Below, one piece after another: positions 49,550-60,394 of a stretch of DNA of 64,000 bases; the first letter of the stretch is position 1; the number at the start of each line of letters is the position of its first letter. The notes below the pieces were generated by a model. The model was not told the origin of the DNA and made no database searches. It saw only the letters and a list, made by a program, of their open reading frames with translations. This DNA comes from Rhyacophila brunnea (Eukaryota; Arthropoda; Insecta; Trichoptera; Rhyacophilidae): the NCBI GenBank assembly GCA_022495005.1, contig JAGYXB010000364.1:496001-560000 (forward strand). The letters are read 5' to 3'. The position numbers were made by a program, and so were the translations under genes.

Positions 49550-50325
49550 TTTAGAAAGATGACTCGTTTTTTACACCGGACACTGACAAATTAAATTGAA
49601 CATATTGCTATATTTCCGTGGTGAGGGTTGGCAAGTATCCAATTTACAAATGGCCCAGAATAACTAATGGATAGCATTTCGTATATCAATCACTTCGAAA
49701 TTATACCCTGTGTATGCAAACACGGTTTCCCACCTTTGCCAAACATCGGGCGCTAACACACACGTCAAGTTGTGCATTCGCGTCACGCGCATCCTCACTC
49801 CACGTCGCCTCAAACGCGCCACGGTTGCGCAACACCCCCGAAAATAATCGCATACTATCAGGCCAATGTCAGTTAAATTACGACCTTATCATCGGATGAA
49901 TATCGATGATCGCGCAAACAGATACACAACAATACAATAGGGTATCGTAATATTAGAAATGTAGCGGGGAGAATTTATTGAAAAATTTCATTATTGACAG
50001 AGACGGACTTAGAAGAAAATAGGTAAAGTGAAAACGAAAGTGTCAAAGTATCATGTTCATTCGAATAAAAGATTATAACTTTTAAATATAATTATTATTG
50101 ATGTGATTAAATCAAATAAAAGGCTACGGAATAGAAAACGCGTAAAATATGTATTATCGGTATCAATTATTGATGTTCTTATCTAAGTTCTTAAGTATAT
50201 CAAATCAGTTCGTCTTTTTAATATAATATTGTTTGCGCCAATTCTCACATCCAAACTCTTACCTTCACGGCAGTACAACAATATAGTCGTGCAAGTTACA
50301 ATATACCTAACCGAAAAAATGAATG
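49550..50325. other. Intergenic DNA, no gene recognised
   Basis: A CG-rich stretch (49745-49830, several CGCGTCACGCGC-like words) stands out, but no paired end or coding frame supports a call. Confidence 0.4.
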
Positions 50326-50329
50326 AAAA

Positions 50330-50725
50330 ATGAAAAAAAAAAAATTTAATGGTACATGTTCAAACTCTCGCGTTAACATGATCTTACTCTCTACTTTATT
50401 TATCGCTTGTCAATTTATGGCTACGGCCGTATGTTGTAGCTTAACCACTAGGAATTGGCAATAGAATGGCGTTTTTAAAAAAAATACTACCTTATTCTTA
50501 GGTAAATAATTATTATAAAACAATCATTATTCGTAGGATGTTTTATCACATTTTAATGGTGAAATACATAGCTTATAATCAGTATCTTTAGAATAATCTT
50601 GAAATGTGTTAATCTTGCCCATTTTTTGAATAATAAAATGTCTAATTCTTGTCAAATTTGGGATCACAGAGATTATAAATATAATTTTTTATCGTAACTA
50701 TTTCACTATATAATGTAAACATAAA
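50330..50725 (-). mobile_element. MITE family 3, copy c (partial, inverted)
   Basis: Complement of the right half of copies a and b: GGTACATGTTCAAAC, GGCTACGGCCGTATG and CAAATTTGGGATCACAG. It ends about 380 bp before the promoter of gene 1. Confidence 0.8.
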
Positions 50726-51105
50726 TTTTACTAATGGTTTTGTAAATGTGTTTAAAAATGAATAATTCAACATTAAATTGTACTTTATTTCAATAATTGT
50801 TAAAATTTAAATTTGAAGTTCACCACGTACTGTACGTGTAGTAAATCAAGTATTTCCAATATTTCTTCAACATTTTTGATTCTACATTATTTTTATTAAG
50901 TATTCTGTTTTTGAAAGAGAATAATACATATTATGCTGATTATAATAATATACCAAACAAAATCGTTCATATTCATTTTCATTTTTTAATCTATTTTTAT
51001 TGAGACGGCATTAATTTTCTTTTTATTACCTTAATCCAACTCTGACTTATTTATGACTCACGTGATTGATTTGAAACAAGCCTGCAAACAAGAAACTGCG
51101 CCCAG

Positions 51106-51141
51106 TATAAAAACACTTTCTGTTATCAATTCAACATCAGT
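51106..51141 (+). promoter_or_regulatory. Core promoter of secreted-protein gene 1
   Basis: A TATAAAA box begins at 51106 and an arthropod-type TCAGT initiator lies at 51137-51141, so the predicted start is the A at 51139, 33 bp from the first T of the TATA box. The predicted 5' leader is 56 nt with no room for a normal intron. Genes 2 and 3 have exactly the same TATA-to-initiator spacing, which supports the call. Confidence 0.75.
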
Positions 51142-51194
51142 CAATCTCAGGCATTCATCTTCTACGATAAACAATAAACATTCATTAGATAACA

Positions 51195-51809
51195 ATGAAA
51201 GGAATCACAGTATTATTTATCGTGGCGTGTTTTGCAATGGCCACCGCTGAACCTCCTCGCTTCCGCAATGGAAAGTTGCGATCTAGATTCTTGTCAAGAC
51301 AGGAAGAAGCTACCGCAGGAAGCGAAGCCGAGGCTACGACCCCAGTACCAGAGGGAGAAGGTCCATATCCGCTACCACAGGAAGGTCCCTATCCTCCTTC
51401 CGGTTGGCGCCCGTCCGGCCAAGCTTTCACACTTCCCGCCAGACAGGAAGCCGGTCCTCCGACCCAAGATTATGGTACCCCGACGCAAACTTACGGAGCG
51501 CCTTCAGATGCTGAAGAAGGCCCGGCTGTTGGACCAGAAGTCGAGACTGTAAATTTTGAAAGCAGTCGTCAAACTTCTAAATTCAGGAAGATCGAAAAGT
51601 TAACTAAGAGTGAAAAATTGCAGCAGGCCGTCGATCCAAACAATCAACAAACTGTTTTATATTTACTGCCTGAGACTCAGTTCCAGAACTTGGTTGTCGC
51701 TAATGCACAAGGCCCGCAAGGCTTGCAGTATTTTGCCAAACTCCAAGCTCAGCCTCCTGTCGTTTCATCGGGATTCGCGTACAGTCCCCAATACATTCAA
51801 CTGTATTAG
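51195..51809 (+). CDS. Secreted proline-rich matrix protein, paralogue 1 (204 aa, DUF4794-like)
   Basis: This single-exon gene encodes a small secreted protein, probably of cuticle or another extracellular matrix; that role is inferred from composition. Residues 1-18 form a signal peptide with likely cleavage after ATA, before EPPRFR. Residues 19-37 are a basic block (EPPRFRNGKLRSRFLSRQE) shared with the two downstream paralogues. Residues 56-73 carry two GPYP motifs leading into PPSGWRP. YGTP and YGAP occur near 93-103. A charged, lysine-rich stretch (125-143) follows, then a hydrophobic block VLYLLPETQFQNL at 154-166. There is no chitin-binding Rebers-Riddiford domain. The start is the first ATG after a TATA/initiator promoter and opens the signal peptide. 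It is a diverged paralogue: the blocks align, but the linkers and C-terminus differ. The layout recalls the insect-wide uncharacterised DUF4794 family, an assignment from memory. The other reading is a hypothetical-class cuticular protein. Confidence 0.9.
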   Translation: MKGITVLFIVACFAMATAEPPRFRNGKLRSRFLSRQEEATAGSEAEATTPVPEGEGPYPLPQEGPYPPSGWRPSGQAFTLPARQEAGPPTQDYGTPTQTYGAPSDAEEGPAVGPEVETVNFESSRQTSKFRKIEKLTKSEKLQQAVDPNNQQTVLYLLPETQFQNLVVANAQGPQGLQYFAKLQAQPPVVSSGFAYSPQYIQLY

Positions 51810-51963
51810 GATTGTCTGTACTTAAAAACATATTGATACTTTGACTGAATATGTATTTTATATAATATCTTTATTTAAATTCGTCTTAGTTACATATTGG
51901 TAAAAACTGTAGGTACCTACTGTGAAAAATTTCTTCTCCTCTCTTATTTAAAAATAATTACAA

Positions 51964-52407
51964 AATAAAAAGAACTTTTTATATACAACGTTTTTAAATT
52001 TTCTGTTTAATCATAGAAACTTGACTTAAATGATCAAAAAAAATGTACTTGATAGAAATAATACTAAAATGTCATTTTGATATTCATATTGATTTCCATA
52101 GTAACACACGTATATATTAATAATTTAGTTGCTAGGACCCCAGACCCCCTAGCAACCAATAATAGTGGATTGGATTACGGATTTCTTCCGAAATAACTTT
52201 TCATACAAAACAGAATTAACTGAAAATGAATTCAATTCTACTTAAAGATGGCTAAGAGTATTAATAAAATGCATTGGTGTTCTGATATATTCAAAAGTTT
52301 TAAATGTCTAGCTAGTCGGGAAGTTAGTTAAAAATCGATTGCTAGATTTGTACCGGATAAACAATCACCGGACAAATAAGAATACGACCTAATAAAAACG
52401 TTGCAAC
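51964..52407 (+). mobile_element. MITE family 2 copy, abutting the 3' end of gene 1
   Basis: This roughly 440-bp element is also present at 21329-21775, 37751-38088 (partial) and 43397-43824 (inverted). It begins with an A/GATAAAAAGAACTTTTT end. Inverted CAACGTTTTT motifs lie near both ends. In this copy the first bases read AATAAA where the others have GATAAA or its complement. It starts 155 bp after the stop of gene 1 and may supply its polyadenylation signal. Confidence 0.75.
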
Positions 52408-52409
52408 AT

Positions 52410-53690
52410 ATTCATGATCATTTTTTCAGAATTATTTAAGTATAACATTGTAATATTTACATATTTAAACTGAACCCTGAATTGGATAACTAATTTACTA
52501 AAAAATACATTTACCAATTTGTGATATATTTGAATTTTGAATTATTGTTATTGTGTAAAATACTGATTATTTGAAATGCATTATGATGATGAATAAGATT
52601 TTGCGGGTTATATTACCTTCAATAGCGTACTGATTTATATAAGTTATTTGTTGAAAGCTTTTAAATAATTATGTGATACTTAGGCTTTTTTTACTATGTC
52701 TCAATGTATTGTATTGTATCTAAATATGTATTAATAGTTAACTTAAATTTTAATGATCAATGTAACGTGTCAACGATAATTGTTATTATTATGTTTTAAA
52801 CAAATAATTATAAAAAAATATAATATGCCCATTTACGAACCTGTTTTTCAATATTAGACTCTTAATTTTAAATCATTTATTGATAATATAGGTGAATATT
52901 AAATATCTGTATCAACTGATTGAATATCAAAAATAACGTAGGTACCTACCTGTATAATCTAAAAATATGTTTTGTCAAAAAAGGGCGGGAGTTTATTTAA
53001 ACCATATATATTTCTTTTGATATGGAATAATATGGTTGCGAATTCAAAAGCTTTCTATTTAGATTACTTATATAGTTTAAACAGTTGAACCTAATCTAAT
53101 TATAAAACTAATTAAAGTACTTTCATCCTAAGCTGTTACCACTCTTAATGGCGCCATAGCATCACAATTATTACAGTTACATAGTACCTTGGGATGCCAG
53201 TTTGACGTCAAGTGCTTTGACGCTGATGTTTTGTCCATCCTTTCTAAGTATCGTATGCAGCGAAGTCTTTGGTAGGTACTTTATGCTTAAATAGTTTGAG
53301 GATATGTATCCATCTCATTTCAGATATTGTACAATTCATAACCGGTGCGGTACGCCATTAGGGATTACAATACTGAAAGAGAATACCAATACCGGTATTT
53401 CCCATTTAATAGGTACCGGTATTCGTAAACTAATTAAAAAAAAAAAAAAAAAACAGTAGTATCTACCAATAAATATAATATTTGTAAAAATCTCTTTAAT
53501 ATATTCATATTTTATAGCATGTGTCATTGCTACTCACCAAGGAAGATGAAGGTCCATGGAAGTAAACCAGGCATCGCGTATCTTGACAAAAAAAAACTAT
53601 AGTCCTGTTTAGCCTTTAATGTTAATTAATACATTTTATTTCTTTGTGTTATTTTGAAAAAAAAATTGATGGCCGAAGATCTTAGAACTA
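52410..53690. other. AT-rich intergenic DNA
   Basis: No gene. TAGGGATTACAATACTG near 53357 resembles the end of the 48708 hAT family. A poly-A run lies at about 53435-53452. Confidence 0.4.
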
Positions 53691-53714
53691 AAAAAAATCT
53701 ACTAGAGGAAGTTT

Positions 53715-54200
53715 TTGTAGTAATTTCGATGTCTCGAGAAACTCAAGAATTCTCAAGATAATAAATATTCTTGATTTCGAGAATTCTCGAATCATAAATG
53801 AAAAATGTCGAAAAATCACAAGTTCTTCGCTCTATATCTCCGTATGCAGTTCAATAAATTTATAATTCGTCTATTTTTTTTTTTCGACCATGTCCGATCC
53901 TGATAGGATCATATGGGCCTCCACAGAGTGGAGGTTTGTATTGACAGATTTTGTTTTTTACGAGTAATGGATGTCAGCCACTTTCTCAACCTATTAGGTC
54001 CTTACCCTGACACACACTAATTGAAAAACAATGTGTGTACTTGCCAGACCCAGGATTCGAACCTGGGACCCACGTTTTTATAGTCCAACGCTTATGCCGC
54101 GCGGCCACCGTGGGCGTATAATTCGTCTACAATGCCTGTAATTATTAATTGATATGGTACCTAATGGTTATGTTGATTTATTAATTAGTATGAGTGAGGC
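53715..54200. repeat. CTCGAGAATTC repeat cluster 2 with SINE insertion to its right
   Basis: TCTCGAGAAACTCAAG and GAGAATTCTCGA at 53732-53795. The family A SINE lies 60 bp further on. Confidence 0.65.
53874..54116 (-). mobile_element. SINE family A, full-length copy with 13-bp target duplication
   Basis: Flanked by TATAATTCGTCTA at 53861-53873 and 54117-54129, an exact match. On the minus strand: head CGCCCACGGTGGCCGCGCGG, A-box-like GCGGCATAAGCGTTGG, B-box GGTTCGAATCC (complement at 54055-54065), the body, and a poly-A tail (T run 53874-53884 on the plus strand). A complete and recent insertion. Confidence 0.93.
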
Positions 54201-54204
54201 ACTG

Positions 54205-55050
54205 AGAGTCAAAATTACATAATATCCAGATCCAAAACAAAAAATTAATTTTAGGACGAATTAGGTAAATATACAAAATAAAACTTTTAATTATTGATTA
54301 TATTATTATAATGATAAATAGATAAAATATATTTAAGAAGTTTCCATGAGAAACGTGTACATACTATTAAAATAGTTATTAAAGTTGGAGAAAAATAATA
54401 AATTATGAGATTACGAATTTCAAGCAAAATGGATATGCAGTGATTTAGTAGCTTAAGCTGATAAAATGTGCATTCATAGTTATCTATTTTATGTAAACTA
54501 GTCTTTGGTTTATATCGCCTCAATTATTTCCTCTAACTTACCTACTAAAATATGTTTGAAATCATAGAAAAATAAAATATAAGGAAAATCTTATAGGATT
54601 TCATCAAAATAAGGGAAGCTTTTTCAGGCGCAATACCGACAAACATGAAAAAAAACGGAAATTACAAACCATGCATTTTGACGATGGGAATGATATCGTC
54701 GACATGAATATTATTTAAATATACATTATTTTTGTTTAATATAATTATTAAATATCGTTTTTAATTATTCTCTGTCTAATAAATTAAAATAATTAAAGCT
54801 TAATAATACTAATATAATTATTTCATTTATTTTAAACTTTCACATTCTGAATATACAGGTACGTGTAAAAGAAAGTGGAAAATACTTTGATGTTTTTTTA
54901 TGTGTAGGTAGACTAAGTACTAACATTAAGATTTGTTTTAAATTTCGATAGTAGATCAGTCGATTGATATATTATATGAGTCAAATTATATATATATATA
55001 TATATATAATATATGTTATAATATATTACCAGACCAGTTAGCACCTATGG
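54205..55050. other. AT-rich intergenic DNA with TA microsatellite
   Basis: A TA-dinucleotide run is at about 54988-55008. No gene recognised. Confidence 0.5.
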
Positions 55051-55058
55051 ATCTTTGC

Positions 55059-55346
55059 TCATCTTTCTTTTCTTTGTGTGCCATATCCGTTATCAGAAAT
55101 CGGCGATGCATTCGGCGTTTTTTTTTCCTTCACTGTCTGCTCCAAATGGGAATGGAGGGCTGAGCTCAAACAAGTCTCTGTTATAAAATATCCTCTTTGA
55201 AGGCGTCGCTTACCGGAGATCACTGCCATAATTATGTGATGCAGTAGTTGATATCTATCGGGATGTCGGGATTGTCGCATGATGTGGTTTAAGTATGCAA
55301 ACTGTTTTTTTCTTTCGTCTTTTTCATCCACGACATCAACTATCAC
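55059..55346 (-). mobile_element. LINE 3' end, short copy
   Basis: Plus-strand TGTGTGCCATATCCGTTATC at 55075-55094 equals the start of the LINE at 6921-6940. The minus-strand frame keeps KKQFAYLNHIMRQSRHPDRY and YQLLHHIIM, parallel to KLAYFGHIMRHHEKYRLL there. The frame then degenerates. Confidence 0.75.
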
Positions 55347-55604
55347 CTCAACATTTTATTCTTTGCTAATAATATATAACAGTAATTATTTTCTTTTAAT
55401 AAACCATTTTATTTTGAGTTTTTATGTTAATTTGCATTCAACAAGTAAAAAAACTTTCATTTTTTCCCGTCCAATAGTCGACTGGCGTCGGTACGTACAA
55501 GGTAAATGTACGCAAAGCAGTCCAATTTATTAAAAAATAATATCATGATAAAGAATAGCGGGAGATTATATTTTAAATTAAAATTATAGTTTGAGAAATG
55601 AACA

Positions 55605-55670
55605 GAATTAAATTTTCTGAAATAACGAGAATTCTCATTTCTCAATAAGAATCTTGAGATTTCAAAAAAG
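55605..55670. repeat. CTCGAGAATTC-type repeat cluster 3
   Basis: ACGAGAATTCTCATTTCTC and AATCTTGAGATTTC variants; short and decayed. Confidence 0.45.
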
Positions 55671-55927
55671 TGTTTCTAGGCAAAAATCACGAAATGTAGT
55701 TGAAACGAGAAAAAGCTACCGACCGGAACTGGAATTTTAAAAAATACTGTAAAAATTTTATAAAAAAAGCCAAAAGAACATTTTGTTAAACCAGTAAAGA
55801 ATTTTTTGTGTAAAAAGTTAAAAAAAATCCTCGAATTTGATCTGAAATGGAACGACAGATAAATAATTTGAACCGAATGTTTCTCAAAAATTCGAGTTCG
55901 AATGAAAAAAATCGATAAAACACAAGC

Positions 55928-56056
55928 CAGTGGCGAAGGATGGGGGTAGACTGTCAAAATCCGACATAAATAATGTATACTAAATTTTGTCTGAATAAGT
56001 TTAGTGTGTACTATTTATTTCGAATCTTAACAGCCTACCTTCACCCCTCGACACTG
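55928..56056. mobile_element. hAT-like MITE family 1, minimal copy f
   Basis: Only the two ends remain (CAGTGGCGAAGGATGG and complement of CACCCCTCGACACTG) in 129 bp. Flanking octamers ACACAAGC / TCAGAAGC match at 6 of 8. Confidence 0.8.
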
Positions 56057-56226
56057 TCAGAAGCTTTATTTAGGTACGTACAAGCAGGATAGTGTATTAA
56101 AAAAAATATATTGTAAACGGAGAGATAGCGTATCATTTAAAACAAACATAATAGTTATATAAATATTATTAAATATTGTACCGATCTAAAGTTTAAGAAA
56201 TATGAGAAAAACAGCACTTGTGTTTA

Positions 56227-56400
56227 TTATTAACTATTTTTTTTATTCAACAAATAATTCACAAGATTTTAGAATGTAATATTCTAGGTATTGAACACAC
56301 ATAATTTTGAAAACATTTCTGAGAATATGTATTATTTTCTATTGATTATAATACATTTTCTCAGAAGTGTTTTCAAAATTATGTATGTTCAATACTTGTA
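56227..56400. repeat. Fold-back repeat with TCAGAAGTGTTTTC arms
   Basis: Arms 56289-56327 and 56358-56394 (ATAATTTTGAAAAC and complement) surround a short AT loop. To the left lies one arm of the TTCAAC(G/A)AATAATTC repeat. Confidence 0.8.
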
Positions 56401-56409
56401 TTTATGTTA

Positions 56410-57240
56410 CATACTTATTCCAACAGTTATCAAAGTTCTCCAATGTTGGCAACGTAAAAAGGTACATAACTTTCGCCTACGTATTTATATGTTTATTATC
56501 TCTATCTGAACGGGTATTGAAAATCTTTAACAATTATAAATGAATGCTATAAAACAATAATACACCGTCAGTTAAATCAATCAAGCTGATGGATTGTGAT
56601 ATAGGGCAGTTCTTTTGAGTATTGTCTAAAATTGTATCGAAAACCTCAAATAATAAGATAAATTATTATGAGTCTCTATAAAAAATAATTTGTAAGAGCA
56701 TACTATAATATTATAATATTATGTCGCGATCATTATGTCGTATCTGCAACCAAAAAATCTGATAAGAACAGGTCCAATTTGGTTACATACCCATGCAAAA
56801 TATCAATTTCAACATAAACTAAAGATAGTACATATTTCCAAAATTCTTACAATTTGTAACTTTAATCAATTAAGCAACTTCATAAAAGTACACTTTCAAT
56901 TTAAAAAGGCATTATCTTTATAATTCACTAAAAAAAGAGTCAAAAATATGTCATAAAACCGAATAAGCCTTTCTGTGATTATTCATTAATTCAATAATTA
57001 TAATAAACTGAAATATCTGGGTTAATTCCTTATTAAACTATAAAATTTTATTGTGCATTTTAAACTAAACTTAAAAAACATTTTCTTCAAAATCAAAGCT
57101 TTAAAATTAAAATGAAATTTCTGCGAAAATTTCAAACGCCATTATCTAGGAACAAAGTTTTTTGAGTTGTTTCCCTATTGAAATATGGTATCGTTTTTAT
57201 TGTCTCTTTAATTTTTAATGATTAAACAATACGTACTATA
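56410..57240. other. AT-rich intergenic DNA
   Basis: No gene recognised. The small frame at 56735-56923 has no supporting feature. Confidence 0.45.
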
Positions 57241-57244
57241 TTAT

Positions 57245-57560
57245 AATTAACTATTTCTTTAATTCAACGAATAATTCACAAGATTTAAGAATGTACCATT
57301 CTGATTATTGAACATACATAATTTTGAAAAACACTTTCTGAGAAAATATATTATAATTAATAGAAAAAATCTTTTTGAATAAAGTAAGCCACCCCGGCCG
57401 GAAATCGAACCCTGCATCTCCCGGGTTTACGCCCCATCCGTCGCTTTAACCTCTATGCTACGCAGTGACATACTCAATGCGACAATTTTTAACTATTAGC
57501 CTTTTTAATACCCACTCATCAGCGTTCTTGTAGCTTGATTTGGATTATGTATGTTCAATA
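57245..57560 (-). mobile_element. tRNA-core repeat (family C), inverted copy
   Basis: From the left: a fold-back arm (57263-57300), ATAATTTTGAAAAACAC, AGAAAAAATCTTTTTGAA, complement of B-box GGGTTCGATTTCC (57402-57414), and complement of A-box TAGCATAGAGGTTAAAGCG (about 57447-57465). The minus-strand boxes are good matches to RNA polymerase III consensus. Confidence 0.8.
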
Positions 57561-57744
57561 CATATATTATATATATTTTTAAATAATTAAAACATTAATA
57601 GATTTAATTTTCATTTTTGACACATGGCTTATTTAAACAAATACCAGATAAAATAAAAGCACTGATCAGAGCTTTACACGTTTATGATAATTGATAATAA
57701 TATAAATAAAGCAAAATAAACATAATTTATTTATAATATTGTAT

Positions 57745-58030
57745 ATTGAACATACATAATTTTGAAAACACTTCAGAGAAAATTTATATTAAGTTATAAC
57801 CAATAGAAAAAATCTTTTTTGAAAAAAAGTAAGACACCCAGTAGGAATTGAACCTGCATCTCTCGGGTTTCGCGCCCAAACACATCGACAACTATGCTGT
57901 AGGCGTCATACTTAATTGCGACAAATTTTAACTAATGGCTCTTAATACTCTCTGAAGCGCTTTCCAAATCGAGTTACTATTGGCGATCAGCTTTTGTATT
58001 TTAAATCAAAGTAGGTACATTTTACTTTAA
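57745..58030 (-). mobile_element. tRNA-core repeat (family C), most complete copy
   Basis: On the minus strand: AAAAGCTGATCGCCAATAG, AAGCGCTTTCAG-type blocks, AGCATAGTTGTCGATG (A-box-like), GGTTCAATTCC (B-box; complement at 57847-57857), TCTTACTTTTTTTC, then TCTGAAGTGTTTTC. Sequence lies on both sides of the tRNA-like core, unlike a simple SINE with a 5' tRNA head. Confidence 0.8.
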
Positions 58031-58110
58031 TTATTATTAACCGACGTCACGGATCATTCTAAGATTTTTTGTTTGTAACTTACTTGAACTTACAATAATT
58101 TTTAATTAAG

Positions 58111-58242
58111 TAACTATTTTTTTTATTCAACGAATAATTCACAAGATTTAAGAATGTAACATTCTAATTATGTTTGTTCAATAATTAGAATGCTAGATTC
58201 TTAAATCTTGTAAATTATTCGTTGAATGAAAAAAATAGTTAA
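58111..58242. repeat. Fold-back repeat at the left edge of duplication unit 1
   Basis: Two arms of about 60 bp (58111-58172 and 58181-58242) are near-perfect reverse complements around an 8-bp loop. Arm signatures are TTCAACGAATAATTC and AAGATTTAAGAATG. Single arms recur at 56236-56290, 57245-57300 and 61975-62070, so this is a dispersed family concentrated around the gene cluster. Confidence 0.85.
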
Positions 58243-58875
58243 TTAATATTGTATAATAATATTATACTTAAATGACAGTGTTACATTTTATTAGTATTAT
58301 GCACGTAATAACAATAGATGCATAAATAATTTTTTTGACTGATTGTCCTTTACATTTAAAAATATACAATGGTGTCATCGATTATTATTTTTATAATATT
58401 ACAAATTTCATTCAAGTCATATTAGTAGAAAATTTGCATGCGCAGTGCATCAAAAATTATCCAACGACTCTATTATTGCACTCGATACCTTACAATAGTT
58501 TTCCTTATAGAGGACCATGAAAATTTCCCAACTAGTTTAGATCTGTGAGTCAGAACTATTGAATACAATACTATTTCAAATAGCGTACTTGCTTGTAATA
58601 CGATACATAAAAATTGACAAGGTGTTGTATTATAAGTGGTATTCTGTTCGATGTTCCATCAACGCGATTCGAATTCTTAATTGCCTCCAAAATTTTTCGA
58701 TCAGTTTATAGCTCGTTAACTATTAATCCAGGGTTACCGAAGCCAAAGACCTTTGTTATCAGTTAAATATCGAACATTATATATGCAAGACAGTTACAAT
58801 GTCACTGTTCCAAGAAGTTTTTTTTATACGAGGACGAATAAACTCATTAGTCCAAGAAATTAAAAACAATACTAG

Positions 58876-58911
58876 TATAAAAGGAGACCGAATATTTGGA
58901 AGAGCATCAGT
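58876..58911 (+). promoter_or_regulatory. Core promoter of secreted-protein gene 2
   Basis: A TATAAAA box starts at 58876 and a TCAGT initiator lies at 58907-58911, with predicted start A at 58909. The spacing is 33 bp, as in the other two genes. The 5' leader is 63 nt. Confidence 0.78.
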
Positions 58912-58971
58912 CGCTTTTCACAGTACAATCAATAATACTAATACCAAGTATTAAGTGACCAAATCATTATA

Positions 58972-59607
58972 ATGAATTCGTTTGCTTTTATTGTTTTGTG
59001 TGTAGCAGTTGGCTTAAGCAGTGCTGAGCCTCCGAGGTTCAGATCTGGAAGATTCCAATCTAGATTCTTATCTAGACAAGAAGCGGAAGTTACAACTCCT
59101 GCTGCGGAAGTGCTGCCAGAGGCTGAAGCACCTCCCCCGTATCCCGCAGCAAGTGGACCGTATCCTGCTTCCGGTTGGCGCCCACAAGGAAAATCGCTAG
59201 AGCTTCCCTCTTCAAAAACCGAAGAAGTAACTACCCCAGCTCAAGAATATGGAACCCCAGTTTATGGACCTCCTGCTGAGATGTACGGAGCTCCTACTAC
59301 TCCCCCACCAGCGACTGACTCTACTACTGTAGCCGATGAAGGAACGACAGTAGAACCAGAGTCAGAAAGCATCGATAATAATTTGACCATGCAAAGTGGA
59401 AGATTGAGGCAGTCTCAAAGGATTCAGATTCAAAATTCTGACGCAGAAGAAGGAGCTTTGTATGTACTTCTTCCTGATTCTACTTTCCAAAAAATCTACA
59501 GCCCGAGAGCTGCTAGGGTTAATTCCAAATTTTCTGGAAGACTGCTCCAGGAAGTCCAGCCATTAAATGCCCCTGTGATCGTGTACGCTCGCCAAAATCG
59601 TTTCTAA
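58972..59607 (+). CDS. Secreted proline-rich matrix protein, paralogue 2 (211 aa, DUF4794-like)
   Basis: A single-exon gene for a small secreted protein, probably extracellular matrix or cuticle (inferred). Residues 1-18 are a signal peptide with likely cleavage after SSA. The mature protein opens with EPPRFRSGRFQSRFLSRQE (19-37). A Thr/Pro/Glu-rich linker follows, then GPYPASGWRP (62-71), EYGTP (92-96), YGPP (98-101) and YGAP (105-108), a Thr-rich acidic stretch (109-136) with many possible O-glycosylation sites, an RLRQSQR basic patch (144-150) and ALYVLLPDSTFQKI (162-175). There are no enzymatic motifs and no Rebers-Riddiford domain. Only one cysteine occurs (residue 10, in the signal peptide), so the mature form has none and cannot make disulphides. 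It differs from paralogue 3 at residues 38, 66, 104 and 138 only. The start is supported by the signal peptide and the upstream promoter. Function is unassigned; DUF4794 membership should be confirmed. Confidence 0.93.
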   Translation: MNSFAFIVLCVAVGLSSAEPPRFRSGRFQSRFLSRQEAEVTTPAAEVLPEAEAPPPYPAASGPYPASGWRPQGKSLELPSSKTEEVTTPAQEYGTPVYGPPAEMYGAPTTPPPATDSTTVADEGTTVEPESESIDNNLTMQSGRLRQSQRIQIQNSDAEEGALYVLLPDSTFQKIYSPRAARVNSKFSGRLLQEVQPLNAPVIVYARQNRF

Positions 59608-59820
59608 AAATGTTAAGTTTTATTTTTAAAGTGATCCGGTGTTTAATAATTATTTTTTTTTCTATTAATTAGTAATCATACTCTATCGAAGTTCATGTTA
59701 AAGCAAGCTACATAAAAATTAATATTTTTTTTTCATAATACATAATTTATTATTTAATAATGTTTATTGGTCACTATTTATTATTATTTTATTCTTATTG
59801 TGAGCAATGGTTATTTATTC

Positions 59821-59826
59821 AATAAA
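59821..59826 (+). terminator. Polyadenylation signal of gene 2
   Basis: AATAAA, overlapping a second copy at 59825, lies 214 bp after the stop codon and is conserved in the gene 3 unit. An extended AT-rich tract follows. Confidence 0.6.
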
Positions 59827-59829
59827 TAA

Positions 59830-60390
59830 ACGAATGAAATATCAAAATAAAACAAATATTATTATTTATTATTTTTTTGCAATTTATTTGGTTAAAATAT
59901 AACTAGCGACTTGTTGGAAGAATAGCTCAAATTTATATGTTATATCTAAGCTTACAATAGTATACAATTCTAGTGTATGAGAGGTACCATGTAATTAGCT
60001 TGTAATTATTTTTGTTTGTAATAAATAATGTTATATTATAAGTCATCTTAGAACCCAGGCGTTTTACGCAAGCCATCAAACATCAAAACATCTTTAGTTG
60101 TTTTTACATAATGTCAATTAGGTACAATATTATATATAGTATAGATTTTAAAGTGCATCTTTACGGACATAATTTATCTTTAGTATTTTCATTTTCTTAT
60201 ACCAACTAACTAAAACTATAAATTACAATTGTTCTGTGTAAGAAATATTTATAAAAGTTAAAGCATAATTTAATAATACTATCATAAATTAATCGAACCA
60301 TTTTGATGAACATAATATAAAATCACAAAAACGTATTTCGTATATTTTGGGTATTGTATACTTAGTATAACACTATAATATTATTGTTGT
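59830..60390 (+). other. 3' flank of gene 2
   Basis: Mostly shared with the gene 3 unit up to about 60190, including the CCCAGGCGTTTTACGCAAGC block (60055-60074). No gene. Confidence 0.55.
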
Positions 60391-60394
60391 TTTT

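Larger units (their letters stand above)
58160..60190 (+). repeat. Tandem duplication unit 1 (contains gene 2)
   Basis: About 2 kb is near-identical to 61990-64000, at an offset of 3,819 bp measured between start codons. Similarity begins inside the fold-back repeat, runs through about 790 bp of upstream DNA, the gene and its 3' region, and continues to the end of the window. Small indels occur outside the coding part; the coding part has only substitutions. Confidence 0.93.

Noticed and set aside
53357..53425. Another hAT copy with TAGGGATTACAAT end
   Set aside because: Only one end-like sequence is visible, with no partner end or octamer.
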